A DNA stretch of 64,000 bases from Sphingomonadales bacterium (GTDB lineage: Bacteria; Pseudomonadota; Alphaproteobacteria; Sphingomonadales; Sphingomonadaceae), in the NCBI GenBank assembly GCA_025351405.1, contig JANXVZ010000005.1, positions 1 through 64,000 of the forward strand. The letters run 5' to 3'. Within the stretch, counting starts at the first letter, position 1, and every line of letters starts with the position of its first letter. Both the position numbers and the translations under genes were made by a program. Of this stretch, positions 55,761-64,000 are shown one piece after another. The notes under the pieces were generated by a model. The model saw nothing but the letters and a program-made list of their open reading frames with translations. It made no database searches and was not told the DNA's origin.

Positions 55761-56088
55761 GGCACCCCTGCAATCCACCCGGCGGCGAGCGTAGCAAAGC
55801 CGTGCCGGGTTGGGAACAAGATGCCGGCATGGCCGGTGGCGGTGTTCAAAGCGAGCTTGCCAGTTTCGAGAAGCCAGCGCGAAAGGTCACCCCCGGGAGG
55901 CGTTTTCCTGACCTTCCGATTTGACCGACCCGAGGCGCCCGGGCGCGTTCAGGCAACGGCGATGAGAAAGAGCCTTCGCGGCACGGCGGTAGCGCTTTCG
56001 TGCCGTGTAGGACATGCGCAGCCCGGGTGGCGTCCGCTGCCGGGCGGTGGGGCAGCACCCTGCCGCCACCGCCCGACCCGGCGCTGGA
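55761..56088. other. Spacer between the multiheme operon and ompA, likely operon promoter region
   Basis: This 328-base region should hold the promoter of the four-gene multiheme operon, reading to the left. I could not pick out a convincing -35/-10 pair or operator. Its right end contains a strong hairpin at 56042-56074 serving ompA. Possible reading frames here are short and lack ribosome-binding sites. Confidence 0.5.
56042..56074 (-). terminator. Strong GC hairpin downstream of the OmpA-family gene
   Basis: GGGCGGTGGGGCAG at 56042-56055 pairs with CTGCCGCCACCGCCC at 56060-56074 with a single-base bulge. It begins about 15 bases past the stop of the OmpA-family gene on the minus strand. 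No T run follows. Confidence 0.5.
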
Positions 56089-56997
56089 TTACAGCCCGTC
56101 GAGACCCTTGCTGACGAGGATGTTCACCGCCACGCGGCGGTTTTGTGCCTTGCCCTCGACAGTGTCGTTGTTCGCCAGCGGATCGGCCTCGGCCATCCCG
56201 GTGGGGGTCAGCATGCGATAGGGTTTCCAGCCGCAGACCTGCTGCATGTGGTTGACCACCCGGCTTGCCCGCTTTTCGCTCAGCCGCTGGTTGAACTCCT
56301 GGCTGCCGGTCGAATCGGTGTAGCCGACGACGAGCAACAGCGCGTTCTTCATGCCTTGCGCCGTCGCCGCTGCCGCACAAAGATCGGCCTTGGCCTGCGC
56401 CGACAGCACGGCCTTGCCGGTATCGAAGTTGACGTTGGTCGTGCCCTTTATGTTGTACTCGTCGATATCGCCCATGCGGCCGCGCAGGGCCTCGGTCGCC
56501 GCGGTCTGTTCGTCAAAACCCTGGGCGGTGCCGTGGCGGATCATCGTCGCGGTCTTCAGGTCGGTGTTGCGCAGGTTGATCTGGCTCGCCACCAGCGCAT
56601 CGCCGGCTTGCAGCGTCCTGACGGTGACGGGAAGGCCGTTGAGAAGCGACGTCGCGGCCAGCTTGCTGCGGCCGATGCCGAGCAGGCCCTTGCTGGCAAT
56701 GACCTTGGTGTAATCGTTGATGGCGATGACCGTCTTTGTGCCGTCCGGCGCAGTGACCTGCATCTTGTCACCACTGCGCGCCGAAATGATGCCCTTGATA
56801 TCGGGTCCGCGCGGCGCCGGCGCGCCCGACATGGTGGTCTTGAGATCGGATTCCGGCGCGGCCTGCGGTGCCGGCGCTGATGCAGCCTGCGGCGTGACTT
56901 GCTGCGGGGCCTGCTGCGCCGACAACATGCCCGGCGCCGATATTGTCAGCATGGCGAGCAGGACGACGCCTGCCGGCCTCTTGGAAATGACGCTCAT
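56089..56997 (-). CDS. OmpA-family protein with C-terminal peptidoglycan-binding domain
   Basis: This is a 302-residue exported protein with a signal peptide (about 1-27, ending LSA-QQAPQQ) and a Gln/Ala/Pro-rich linker to about residue 65. A middle beta-rich domain of unknown type covers about 65-160 (DGTKTVIAINDYTKVIAS). The C-terminal OmpA-like domain (about 190-295) has NVNFDTGKAVLS, LLVVGYTDSTGSQEFNQRLSEKRASRV and NRRVAVNI, which bind peptidoglycan diaminopimelate. It may anchor the envelope; there is no barrel domain. Confidence 0.88.
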   Translation of the reverse strand: MSVISKRPAGVVLLAMLTISAPGMLSAQQAPQQVTPQAASAPAPQAAPESDLKTTMSGAPAPRGPDIKGIISARSGDKMQVTAPDGTKTVIAINDYTKVIASKGLLGIGRSKLAATSLLNGLPVTVRTLQAGDALVASQINLRNTDLKTATMIRHGTAQGFDEQTAATEALRGRMGDIDEYNIKGTTNVNFDTGKAVLSAQAKADLCAAAATAQGMKNALLLVVGYTDSTGSQEFNQRLSEKRASRVVNHMQQVCGWKPYRMLTPTGMAEADPLANNDTVEGKAQNRRVAVNILVSKGLDGL

Positions 56998-57502
56998 TGG
57001 GCAACTCCTTCAAGCAACAACGGATGGTCCTGCCCTGGCCGTCCGCCGCTTTTGGTGCGGCGGCATATCGGCCAGATGCAGGGTCAGCCCGTGAGAACAC
57101 ATGGTGCCGCGCATGCGTGGTGATCGTCTGGCCAAACGCGATCTGGCGTACCCGGCCGTCAGTGTCTCCCCCACCTCGCGGTACCGCATGGAGCGACGGC
57201 CAAGCCGGGCAAGAACGACCGGACATGAACAACGCTTCCGGACGCTTTGTTTGTCCGGCCAACCTTTCTGCCGGATGAACGGCGCGGTCCACACCGGTCG
57301 TGCCACAGGTGATCCGAAAGGATCATGGGCCGAACTGTTCAAATCGGGCCGACATGACGATCCCCCTCCGGGCGCGCGATACGCAAAGGCTCAGCGAACC
57401 CCTTCATGGTGGCGAAAGGCCCCACCGGGGCCTGTGACAATCGGCGCCAATGCTCCGGCGCGGGCGAACGCTTGTCGATCCGGGCGGCGGTGACTAGGCA
57501 TC
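56998..57502. other. 505-base spacer with several hairpins, no supported gene
   Basis: This region separates the divergent OmpA-family and M13 peptidase genes. It contains hairpins at 57043-57063 (7-pair stem), 57310-57325 (6-pair stem with GAAA loop) and 57419-57435 (7-pair stem AGGCCCC/GGGGCCT). Small reading frames exist in it but have no homology or ribosome-binding site I can see. It probably holds two promoters; a small RNA is possible but not shown. Confidence 0.45.
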
Positions 57503-59608
57503 ATGTTGAAAACAATCGACAGGACCTCCATGCGCCGCTTTGCTGTCACCGTTTCCCTTGTCGCCATGATCGTCGCGGGCGCGGCGGCGGCCCAGCCAAG
57601 GCCTGGAGCCGGTGCCGTCGGCGCGCCTCAGTACGGCGAATTCGGGTTTGCCGCCGATGGCATGGACCGGGGCGTCAGGCCGGGCGACGATTTCTGGGCC
57701 TATGCCAACGGCACCTGGGACCGGACGACCGCGATTCCGGACGACAAATCCTCGTACGGCGGTTTTGCGGTCCTCGACGACCTGTCGCGGCAACGGACCC
57801 GCGGCATCATCGAGGACGCGGCGAACGCCGGGGCTTCCGGCGATGCCGATGCACGCCGCGTCGGCGCATTCTACGATGCACGCCGCGTCGGCGCATTCTA
57901 TACGACCTTCATGGACGTCGATGCGATCGAGGCGAGGGGCATCGCAGCGATCAAGCCCGCGCTCGACCGCATCGCCGCGATCAAGGCGCCCGCCGACCTC
58001 GCCCGTGCCTTCGGCGACAATGCCCGCCACGGTATCAACCAGCCATTCGGCATCGGCGTCCAGCAGGACCCGAAGAACCCGACACAGTATATGGTCGGCA
58101 TGAGCCAGGCCGGCCTCGGCCTGCCCGATCGTGACTATTACCTCGTCGACACGCCCGAGTTCAAAGCGATCCGGGCCAAATACACCCTGCATATCGCCGC
58201 GATGTTCCGCCTTGCCGGCTTTGCCGATTGCGACGCCCGCGCCCGCGCGGTGTTCGACCTCGAAACGGCGATTGCCCGGCCGCATTGGTCGCAGGTCGAA
58301 AACCGCGATCCGGTGAAGACCTACAACCTGCGTTCGCCGGCGGCGCTCGCCGCCGAGGCTCCCGGCGTCGACTGGCCGGCCCTGCTCGCCGCCGCCGGTG
58401 TCGAGCGGGAAACCCGGATCGACGTCGCCCAGCCGACAGCGTTTGCCGGCATGGCGCGGCTGGTCGCCGACCAGCCGCTGGCGGCGTGGCGCGATTACCT
58501 CGCCTATCATTGGCTGGCCAGCAAGGCCTCCGTGTTGCCCAAGGCGTTCGACGCCGAGGCCTTTGCCTTCTACGGCACCGTGCTGTCCGGCCAGCCGGCG
58601 CAGGAGCCGCGCTGGAAGCGCGGCGTCAACGCGGTCGACGAAGCCATGGGCGAGGCGGTCGGGCGGCTGTACGTCGCCAGATATTTCACGCCGCAGGCCA
58701 AGGCCAAGATCGACGCACTGGTCCATAACCTGCTGGCGTCGATGGGCGGGCGGATCGACGAGGCGGCGTGGATGTCGCCGGCAACCAAGGCCGAGGCGCA
58801 CAGGAAGCTGGCAACCTTCGACCCCAAGCTCGGCTACCCATCGAAGTGGCGGGATTATTCAAAGCTCGTCGTCGTTGCAGGGGACGCCGTCGGCAACCAG
58901 GACCACGGCAGCCAGTTTGCCTATGACCGCAACCTTGCCAAGCTGGGCGGTCCGCTCGACCGGACCGAGTGGGGCATGACGCCGATGACGATCAACGCCT
59001 ATTACAACCCGCCGATGAACGAGATCGTCTTCCCGGCCGCGATCATGCAGCCGCCGTTCTTCGATCCCGCCGCCGATGCCGCGATCAATTACGGCGCAAT
59101 CGGCGCGGTCATCGGCCACGAAATCAGCCATGGTTTCGATGACGAGGGGCGGCAGTATGACGCCAGCGGCGCGTTGCGGGACTGGTGGACGCCGGCCGAT
59201 GGCACGGCCTTCAACGCGCGCGCCGGCCGGCTGGTCAAGCAGTATGACGCGTACGAGCCGCTTCCGGGCACCCACGTCCAGGGCGCGCTGACACTGGGGG
59301 AAAACATCGCCGACTTGTCGGGTATCCGCATCGCCTACGAGGCGTACCACCTGTCGCTGGGCGGCAAGCCGGACCGCGTCATCGGCGGCCTGACCGGCGA
59401 CCAACGCTTTTTCCTCGGCTGGGCACAGGTGTGGCGCGGCAAGACGCGCGACGCGGCGCTGCTTTCGCAATTGACTGCGGACCCGCATTCGCCCGAACGC
59501 TACCGGGTCGCGACGCTGCGCAATTTCGACCCATGGTATGCCGCCTTCGACGTCAAGCCCGGTGACAAGCTGTATCTGGCGCCCGCTGATCGGGTTCGCA
59601 TCTGGTAG
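57503..59608 (+). CDS. M13-family (neprilysin-like) zinc metallopeptidase
   Basis: This is an exported zinc endopeptidase of 701 residues. The signal peptide (about residues 10-30, ending AAA-QPRPG) is followed by the M13 N-terminal domain (VRPGDDFWAYANGTWDRTT) and the catalytic domain with HEISHGFDDEG (zinc histidines and catalytic Glu), ENIADLSG (third zinc ligand Glu) and the terminal tryptophan of the family. A second possible start, ATG 57530, has AGGA six bases upstream and begins directly at the signal peptide. A 27-base in-frame duplication gives DARRVGAFY twice (57848-57901) in the N-terminal domain. Confidence 0.93.
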   Translation: MLKTIDRTSMRRFAVTVSLVAMIVAGAAAAQPRPGAGAVGAPQYGEFGFAADGMDRGVRPGDDFWAYANGTWDRTTAIPDDKSSYGGFAVLDDLSRQRTRGIIEDAANAGASGDADARRVGAFYDARRVGAFYTTFMDVDAIEARGIAAIKPALDRIAAIKAPADLARAFGDNARHGINQPFGIGVQQDPKNPTQYMVGMSQAGLGLPDRDYYLVDTPEFKAIRAKYTLHIAAMFRLAGFADCDARARAVFDLETAIARPHWSQVENRDPVKTYNLRSPAALAAEAPGVDWPALLAAAGVERETRIDVAQPTAFAGMARLVADQPLAAWRDYLAYHWLASKASVLPKAFDAEAFAFYGTVLSGQPAQEPRWKRGVNAVDEAMGEAVGRLYVARYFTPQAKAKIDALVHNLLASMGGRIDEAAWMSPATKAEAHRKLATFDPKLGYPSKWRDYSKLVVVAGDAVGNQDHGSQFAYDRNLAKLGGPLDRTEWGMTPMTINAYYNPPMNEIVFPAAIMQPPFFDPAADAAINYGAIGAVIGHEISHGFDDEGRQYDASGALRDWWTPADGTAFNARAGRLVKQYDAYEPLPGTHVQGALTLGENIADLSGIRIAYEAYHLSLGGKPDRVIGGLTGDQRFFLGWAQVWRGKTRDAALLSQLTADPHSPERYRVATLRNFDPWYAAFDVKPGDKLYLAPADRVRIW
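57848..57901. repeat. Perfect 27-base tandem duplication inside the M13 peptidase gene
   Basis: Two copies, 57848-57874 and 57875-57901, differ only at the last base and encode DARRVGAFY twice. Other M13 enzymes have this helix segment once, so it looks like a recent in-frame duplication. Confidence 0.9.
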
Positions 59609-59612
59609 GCCG

Positions 59613-59638
59613 ACGCGCACCCACGCGCACCCACGCGC
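59613..59638. repeat. Short tandem repeat after the M13 gene
   Basis: About two and a half copies of a ten-base unit (CGCGCACCCA) lie just past the M13 peptidase stop. They have no coding role. Confidence 0.6.
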
Positions 59639-59759
59639 CGCGACGACATGACCGCCCGGACGCCGGGGGCATCCTCTCGACAAGGATTCCGCCGCTGCTA
59701 GGCTGCGCCGTAACGATTGCAATCCGTCCAGACCGACCCGGCATAGGGGAAACCACCGC

Positions 59760-61250
59760 ATGAGCGATGTGACAGCCCCGGCCTTGCAACGCGTGCTGGG
59801 GCCGGTCGGGGTCACGATGCTGACGCTTTCCGTGCTGTCGCCGGGGGCATCGGTGCTGGTTGCAGGGGCCGACATCCTGCACCAGGCCGGCACCGGCGCG
59901 GCATTCGCGTTCCTGCTCGGCGGCGTGCTGACCTTGATCTTCACCTTTGCCCAGGCCGAGCTGGGATCCTCGTTCCCGCTGGCAGGTGGCGATTATGCGA
60001 CCATCGGCAATACGCTGGGGCCTCGCGGCGGGTTCGTGCAGTTCGGCGTCAACCTGCTGCAGACGCCGGTGTTCATCGCGGTCTCCGCGACCGGCATCGG
60101 CCTGTATCTCCACGTCCTGGTGCCGGTGCTCCCCGTCATCGGGGTTGCGGTGGCGTCGCTGGGGCTGGCGGCGGGGATCGCCGTGCTGAATATCCGCACC
60201 GGAGCGATGCTGACCGGCACATTCCTCATCATCGAACTGGCCACCCTTGGGTTGATCGCGGTGCTGGGGCTGGCGCACCCGGTGCAATCCCTTGGCACCA
60301 TTTTCTCGGCGCCGATGGTCTTCAGCGGCGGCGGCGCCCCGATGCCGCTCAGCCTGGCCGCGATGGGCCTCGCCGTGGCGGCGGCGTCCTGGGCGACAAG
60401 CGGCGCCGGGCAGGCAATCTATTTCAGCGAGGAGATGCACGCACCCGCAACGATCGGTCGGCTGGTGATCGCGATCGTGGTCATGACGGTCCTGTTCGAA
60501 TTCGTGCCGGTCCTCGGGATTGTTACCGGAACGCAGGATTTGTCGCGGGTGTTTTCCAGCGACGCACCGTTCACGGCGTTCCTCGCCGAACGCGCTTCGC
60601 CGCTTGTCGCCACCCTGGTCACGATGGGGATCATCGCCGCCTTGTTCAACGCGCTGGTATCGGGGATCACCTGCTACGGGCGGTTCCTGTACAGTTCGGG
60701 GCGCGACCGGATCTGGAGCGGCGCCATCAATCGCGCCCTGGTCCGGGTCAGCGCCCGGGTCGGCTCGCCGTGGATCGCCACCCTTGTCGTCGCCGCGTCG
60801 GCGGTGGGGTGCTGCTTCCTCGGCCTGTCCCGGCTCATCGTCCTCGCCTCGGGCTGCGGGATCGCGCAATGGGTGCTGCTCAACCTGGCGGGTATCGTCG
60901 GGCGGCGACGCGGGCTGACCGGCGGGCCTGGAACCTATCGTGCGCCGTTGTTTCCGCTCACCCACGTCATCAGCCTCGTCTGCTCCGGCGGGCTTGCCAT
61001 CATCGCCTGGAACGACGCGGTATCCGGCCGCCCCGGCGTCATCGCCGTGCTCGCGGTGATCGCCGGGTCGCTGTTGTACCACCGCTTCGTCCTCGATCGG
61101 CGCGGTGAGCGCTGGACCGTGGTCGGGGTATCGCCAGACGGCGGCTCGCCCGGGTCAACGAAAGACGATGCGCGGGAAATAGAAGGACACCACCCAATTG
61201 GGCAGGTCGACGATTTCGCTGATGCGCAGATCACCGCAGACCGAGCATAG
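59760..61250 (+). CDS. APC-family amino acid permease
   Basis: This is a 496-residue inner-membrane transporter of the amino acid-polyamine-organocation superfamily, with about 12 membrane segments. The conserved first helix is LTLSVLSPGASVLVAGADILHQ and an early loop SSFPLAGGDYATIGNTLGPRGGFVQ. Substrate cannot be read; amino acids or amines are most likely. The last about 40 residues after the final helix are polar and lie on DNA that also encodes the end of the oppositely directed amidase gene (61155-61250), so the true end of the protein or a lost stop codon is in question. GGGGAAA precedes the ATG. Confidence 0.87.
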   Translation: MSDVTAPALQRVLGPVGVTMLTLSVLSPGASVLVAGADILHQAGTGAAFAFLLGGVLTLIFTFAQAELGSSFPLAGGDYATIGNTLGPRGGFVQFGVNLLQTPVFIAVSATGIGLYLHVLVPVLPVIGVAVASLGLAAGIAVLNIRTGAMLTGTFLIIELATLGLIAVLGLAHPVQSLGTIFSAPMVFSGGGAPMPLSLAAMGLAVAAASWATSGAGQAIYFSEEMHAPATIGRLVIAIVVMTVLFEFVPVLGIVTGTQDLSRVFSSDAPFTAFLAERASPLVATLVTMGIIAALFNALVSGITCYGRFLYSSGRDRIWSGAINRALVRVSARVGSPWIATLVVAASAVGCCFLGLSRLIVLASGCGIAQWVLLNLAGIVGRRRGLTGGPGTYRAPLFPLTHVISLVCSGGLAIIAWNDAVSGRPGVIAVLAVIAGSLLYHRFVLDRRGERWTVVGVSPDGGSPGSTKDDAREIEGHHPIGQVDDFADAQITADRA

Positions 61251-62099
61251 CATATAGGCATCGACGGCGGCCATGCCGTGCTGCTGGACGAGCAGGTCGA
61301 TCATCCGGCTGACTGCCTCGCGCGCGGCCACCATCAAATCGGGGCCGATACCGGTGGTGACGTCGTAACCATCGCCATCGAGGTGACGCGTCACCGGTCC
61401 CGGCGTGGAGAAGCGCGGCGCCGAAAGGTTGGCACCCTTGACGAGATCGAGCGTGACGGCGACCGCCATCGGGCTTTCGATCGCCGTTCCACAGATCTCG
61501 CCATCGCCCTGCGCGGCATGGGTATCGCCGATCGAGAACAGCCCGCCCGCCACCTCCACCGGCAGATACAGGACGGCACCCGTGCTAAGGTCGCGGATGT
61601 CGAGGTTGCCGCCCGTGCGCCGCGGCGGCACGATCGAGTGCAGGCCCGGTTCGGCCAGCGCCAGGCCCATCGTGCCGGCAAAGGGCTTGAGCGGGACCCG
61701 TGCCGTTGCCGAAAAGGCGGCCGGCGCCATGGTCGTGCGATCATAGGACCATATCTTGAGCGCAGGCTCGACAAACTGGTCCGCCAGCAAGCCGAAGCCC
61801 GGTATGTTGGCGGTCCAGCCGAACCCCGACGGCGAAAAATCCCCGATCGTGACCTTGATTGCGTCGCCGGGCATGGCACCGTCGACAAACACCGGCCCAA
61901 TGACGGGATTGATCCGCCCGAAATCCAGTCGCGCGACGTCGGGCAACGCGCTTTCGGGCGTCAGTTGCCCATCGGATGAATCGGGGCAATCGACCTGCAA
62001 AACCGTTCCCGGCGCCACGGTGACGATCGGAGCAAGCGCATTATCCCAGCCGAAATGATGTTGATGCCTGTGGATCGTGTGGCTGGTGCGGTGCGGCAT
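61155..62099 (-). CDS. Acetamidase/formamidase family protein, cytoplasmic
   Basis: This is a 314-residue member of the FmdA/AmdA family, which hydrolyses short amides such as formamide or acetamide to ammonia and the acid. Family features include VEPALKIWSYD, PFAGTMGLAL, GGNLDIRDLSTGAVLYLPV, FSIGDTHAAQGDGEICG and VDAYMLCSVCGDLRISEIVD. No signal peptide is seen. ATG 62099 is chosen; a TTG at 62114 would add five residues. It converges with, and overlaps by 96 bases, the permease gene. Confidence 0.9.
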   Translation of the reverse strand: MPHRTSHTIHRHQHHFGWDNALAPIVTVAPGTVLQVDCPDSSDGQLTPESALPDVARLDFGRINPVIGPVFVDGAMPGDAIKVTIGDFSPSGFGWTANIPGFGLLADQFVEPALKIWSYDRTTMAPAAFSATARVPLKPFAGTMGLALAEPGLHSIVPPRRTGGNLDIRDLSTGAVLYLPVEVAGGLFSIGDTHAAQGDGEICGTAIESPMAVAVTLDLVKGANLSAPRFSTPGPVTRHLDGDGYDVTTGIGPDLMVAAREAVSRMIDLLVQQHGMAAVDAYMLCSVCGDLRISEIVDLPNWVVSFYFPRIVFR

Positions 62100-62243
62100 G
62101 GCGATCCCGGGCAAGACAGGGGTGCACGATAACGCGGCGTGGCCGCCCTGTCATTTCAACCGCGGCCGGACGCGACAATGTGGCCTGCACCCGCCCGGGT
62201 ACGGGCATCGGGCGCAGGGCATCCAGGCCCTTGCCGGCCGGGG

Positions 62244-63254
62244 TCAAGGCGCCTTGAACACCGATTTCTGCAACACGACATGGACGCCCTTGTTGCGATC
62301 GACCAGTTCGGTGATTTCGACATCGCCGGCGACGCTGACCAGCATATAGGCGTCGCCCCGCGTCATCTTCCGGGTCGTGACGAGGAAATCGATCATGTTG
62401 CGCAAGGCCTTGCGCGTGGCGTTGCTGAGGTCGTCGTCGAAACCCATGGCGATATAGGCGGTCGGTGTCTCCGCCCGAGGGTAGGCGGTCAGCTGCTTCT
62501 TGTGCAGGATGAATTCGAACGTACCGACAAGCGAGGTTTCCAGCGCGGTGATATCGACTTCGCCATTGCCCTGTGCGGCATGGCCATCGCCAGCCTGGAA
62601 CAGCGCCCCCGGGGCATGGACGGGCAGGTACAGCGTCGTGCCTGCAACCAGCGCCTTGTCATCCATGTTGCCGCCGTTGATCGTCGGCGGCGCCGAATCG
62701 TAGCGGCCGAACGCCGGTGGCGGCGCCACCCCCATGCTGCCGAAAAACGGCGCCAGCGGCACTTCGATGCCAGGGCCGAACATGCCGACCATCCGCTTGG
62801 CATCGAGCGGCACGATCTTCATCCGGGCATAGGGAAAATCATCGGTCAGGAAGCCTGCGCCATAGCGAAAGGCGTTGTAGGCATAGGGGATGGCAAGATC
62901 GATCTTGCGGATCCGCACTTCGAGCGTGTCGCCGACTTCGGCGCCGGCAATGGCGATCGGGCCGGTCAGGACATGTCCGCCCGGGCCGCGCGCCGAGGCC
63001 GGAACGCCGTCGAACACCGCGCGCAACGCCGGCTCGACATCGGCCGGTGCCACCCCGGCCTTTTCAAGACCCGCCGGGCTGTTGGTCAGCAGCGTATGCA
63101 CCACCACGGTATCGCCCGACCTGATGGTCAGCGCCGGCTTGTCGGTGGCATCGTAATGGCCCCAGGCCACGGTTTGCGGCGTCGCCTTCAGTTCATAGGT
63201 TTCAGCCCCGGCGGGGGCGGCGCACGCCAACGCGGCGAGCAACAGGATTCGCAT
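62244..63254 (-). CDS. Acetamidase/formamidase family protein, exported
   Basis: This is a 336-residue paralogue of the neighbouring amidase, but with a signal peptide (about residues 1-17, ending AGA-ETYELKA). The family motifs are present (APFFGSMGVAPP, GGNMDDKALVAGTTLYLPV, FQAGDGHAAQGNGEVD, GDAYMLVSVAGDVEITELVD). An exported copy would work in the periplasm. ATG 63254 has AAGGA upstream; the longer frame reads into the M28 gene. It sits 32 bases after the M28 peptidase on the same strand, suggesting co-transcription. Confidence 0.9.
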   Translation of the reverse strand: MRILLLAALACAAPAGAETYELKATPQTVAWGHYDATDKPALTIRSGDTVVVHTLLTNSPAGLEKAGVAPADVEPALRAVFDGVPASARGPGGHVLTGPIAIAGAEVGDTLEVRIRKIDLAIPYAYNAFRYGAGFLTDDFPYARMKIVPLDAKRMVGMFGPGIEVPLAPFFGSMGVAPPPAFGRYDSAPPTINGGNMDDKALVAGTTLYLPVHAPGALFQAGDGHAAQGNGEVDITALETSLVGTFEFILHKKQLTAYPRAETPTAYIAMGFDDDLSNATRKALRNMIDFLVTTRKMTRGDAYMLVSVAGDVEITELVDRNKGVHVVLQKSVFKAP

Positions 63255-63286
63255 CGTCAATTCCTTCGAAAGACCGATCGGCAAGG

Positions 63287-64000
63287 CTAGCGGCGCATCG
63301 CGGCGCTGGCGGCGCGGATGACACCATATGCGATGCCGGCATTCCACCCTGGCCAGGCCGTGGCATTGCCGACGCGGCGGCCGGTTTCGAAGGCGACGCC
63401 GGCTTCCTGCGCCGTACCGGCAAAGGTCCAGCGCGGATCGAACGCGTCGCTGGGCTGGTGATAGCGACGCGCATTATAGGCATCCACGATCCGCGTGCCG
63501 GCGACGGTGCCGCCCTGGACCAGGTCACGCCCGGCACGGAACGACAGCGCCGGCACGCCGCGCTTGGCAAAGGAAAAGTGATCGGACCGGAAATACCAGC
63601 CGGCTTCGGGGTGCGGCTCCGGGTCGACACGCAGGCCGGCGCCGGCGGCAGCCGAGGTGAGGATCGATTCCAGCGGTGTGCGTTCGCCGCCGACCAGTTC
63701 GATATCGCGCGCGGCGGGCAGGACGACATGCGGATCGAGGTTGATGACCGCCGCCGTCCGCTCCAGCGCGAACAGCGGGTGCGCCGCATAATATTCCGAT
63801 CCCAGCAGTCCTTTCTCCTCGGCAGTCCAGGCGGCAAAGACGATACTGCGGGCAGGCCGCGGTCCGGCGGCAAAGGCGCGTGCCACCTCGAGCAGTTCCG
63901 CCGTCCCCGTGGCATTGTCCACCGCGCCATTGCGGATCGCGTCACCCGTCGCATCAGGGCCGTTGACGCCGTTGGCGTCCCAATGGGCGCCATAAAGCAC
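63287..64000 (-). CDS. M28-family zinc peptidase, C-terminal part (5' end outside the window)
   Basis: This is the last 237 residues of an M28 aminopeptidase-like enzyme, still open at the right edge, so the start lies beyond base 64000. Metal-binding residues visible in order are the His in YGAHWDANG, the Asp in GAVDNATG, the Glu pair in WTAEEKGLLGSEYY (catalytic and metal-binding), an Asp in INLDPHV and a late His in ARRYHQPSDAF. It would release N-terminal residues from peptides, probably outside the cytoplasm, but the signal peptide is not in the window. It is likely co-transcribed with the exported amidase. Confidence 0.9.
   Translation of the reverse strand: MLYGAHWDANGVNGPDATGDAIRNGAVDNATGTAELLEVARAFAAGPRPARSIVFAAWTAEEKGLLGSEYYAAHPLFALERTAAVINLDPHVVLPAARDIELVGGERTPLESILTSAAAGAGLRVDPEPHPEAGWYFRSDHFSFAKRGVPALSFRAGRDLVQGGTVAGTRIVDAYNARRYHQPSDAFDPRWTFAGTAQEAGVAFETGRRVGNATAWPGWNAGIAYGVIRAASAAMRR

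Overview
This window comes from a GC-rich alphaproteobacterium. It is most likely a sphingomonad-type aerobic anoxygenic phototroph. The left 14.6 kb is a photosynthesis gene cluster with the order bchH-bchL-bchM-lhaA-puhA-puhB-puhC-orf99-acsF-puhE-hemA, then a DUF885-family gene, then bchI-bchD-bchO. The O2-dependent cyclase AcsF, the 5-aminolevulinate synthase, an UrcA-family protein and the housekeeping gene types all fit that assignment. The species call is inference.

Layout. 1-14.6 kb: bacteriochlorophyll synthesis and reaction-centre assembly genes, all on the + strand, mostly joined by 1-4 base start/stop overlaps. 14.6-21.4 kb: two acyl-CoA synthetases, an HWE histidine kinase divergent from a Crp/Fnr regulator, an HD-domain protein and small conserved proteins. 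21.4-31.1 kb: housekeeping genes (dnaB, nusB, thiL, a proton-pumping pyrophosphatase, a DEDD exoribonuclease, lnt, metK, trmB). 31.1-33.8 kb: a lemA operon with two TPM-domain proteins, and mscL. 33.9-39.8 kb: a sulfate uptake operon (sbp, porin, cysT, cysW, cysA) with an Rrf2 regulator beside it and a perfect palindrome in front of sbp. 40-46.5 kb: urcA, gyrB, a ceramidase-like membrane protein, recF and an iron-sulfur photolyase. 46.6-55.8 kb: a four-gene minus-strand operon encoding a pentaheme cytochrome, a double GlcG/HbpS-domain lipoprotein, a 617-residue outer-membrane beta-barrel and a decaheme cytochrome fused to a beta-propeller. 56-64 kb: an OmpA-family protein, an M13 peptidase, an APC permease, two acetamidase/formamidase proteins and the end of an M28 peptidase.

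Two observations stand out. First, the multiheme operon looks like an outer-membrane electron conduit or a periplasmic redox system of a type I cannot match to a named family. Second, in the first 136 bases a 102-base piece of bchH lies inverted between 17-base inverted repeats. Flipping it back restores a conserved BchH stretch in frame, so it is either a real inversion or an assembly error.

The window also carries several in-frame or intergenic minisatellites (in bchM, bchD, phr, the decaheme linker, the sulfate operon and the M13 peptidase), which suggests a genome prone to short tandem duplication. I saw no tRNA, rRNA, CRISPR array or insertion sequence.
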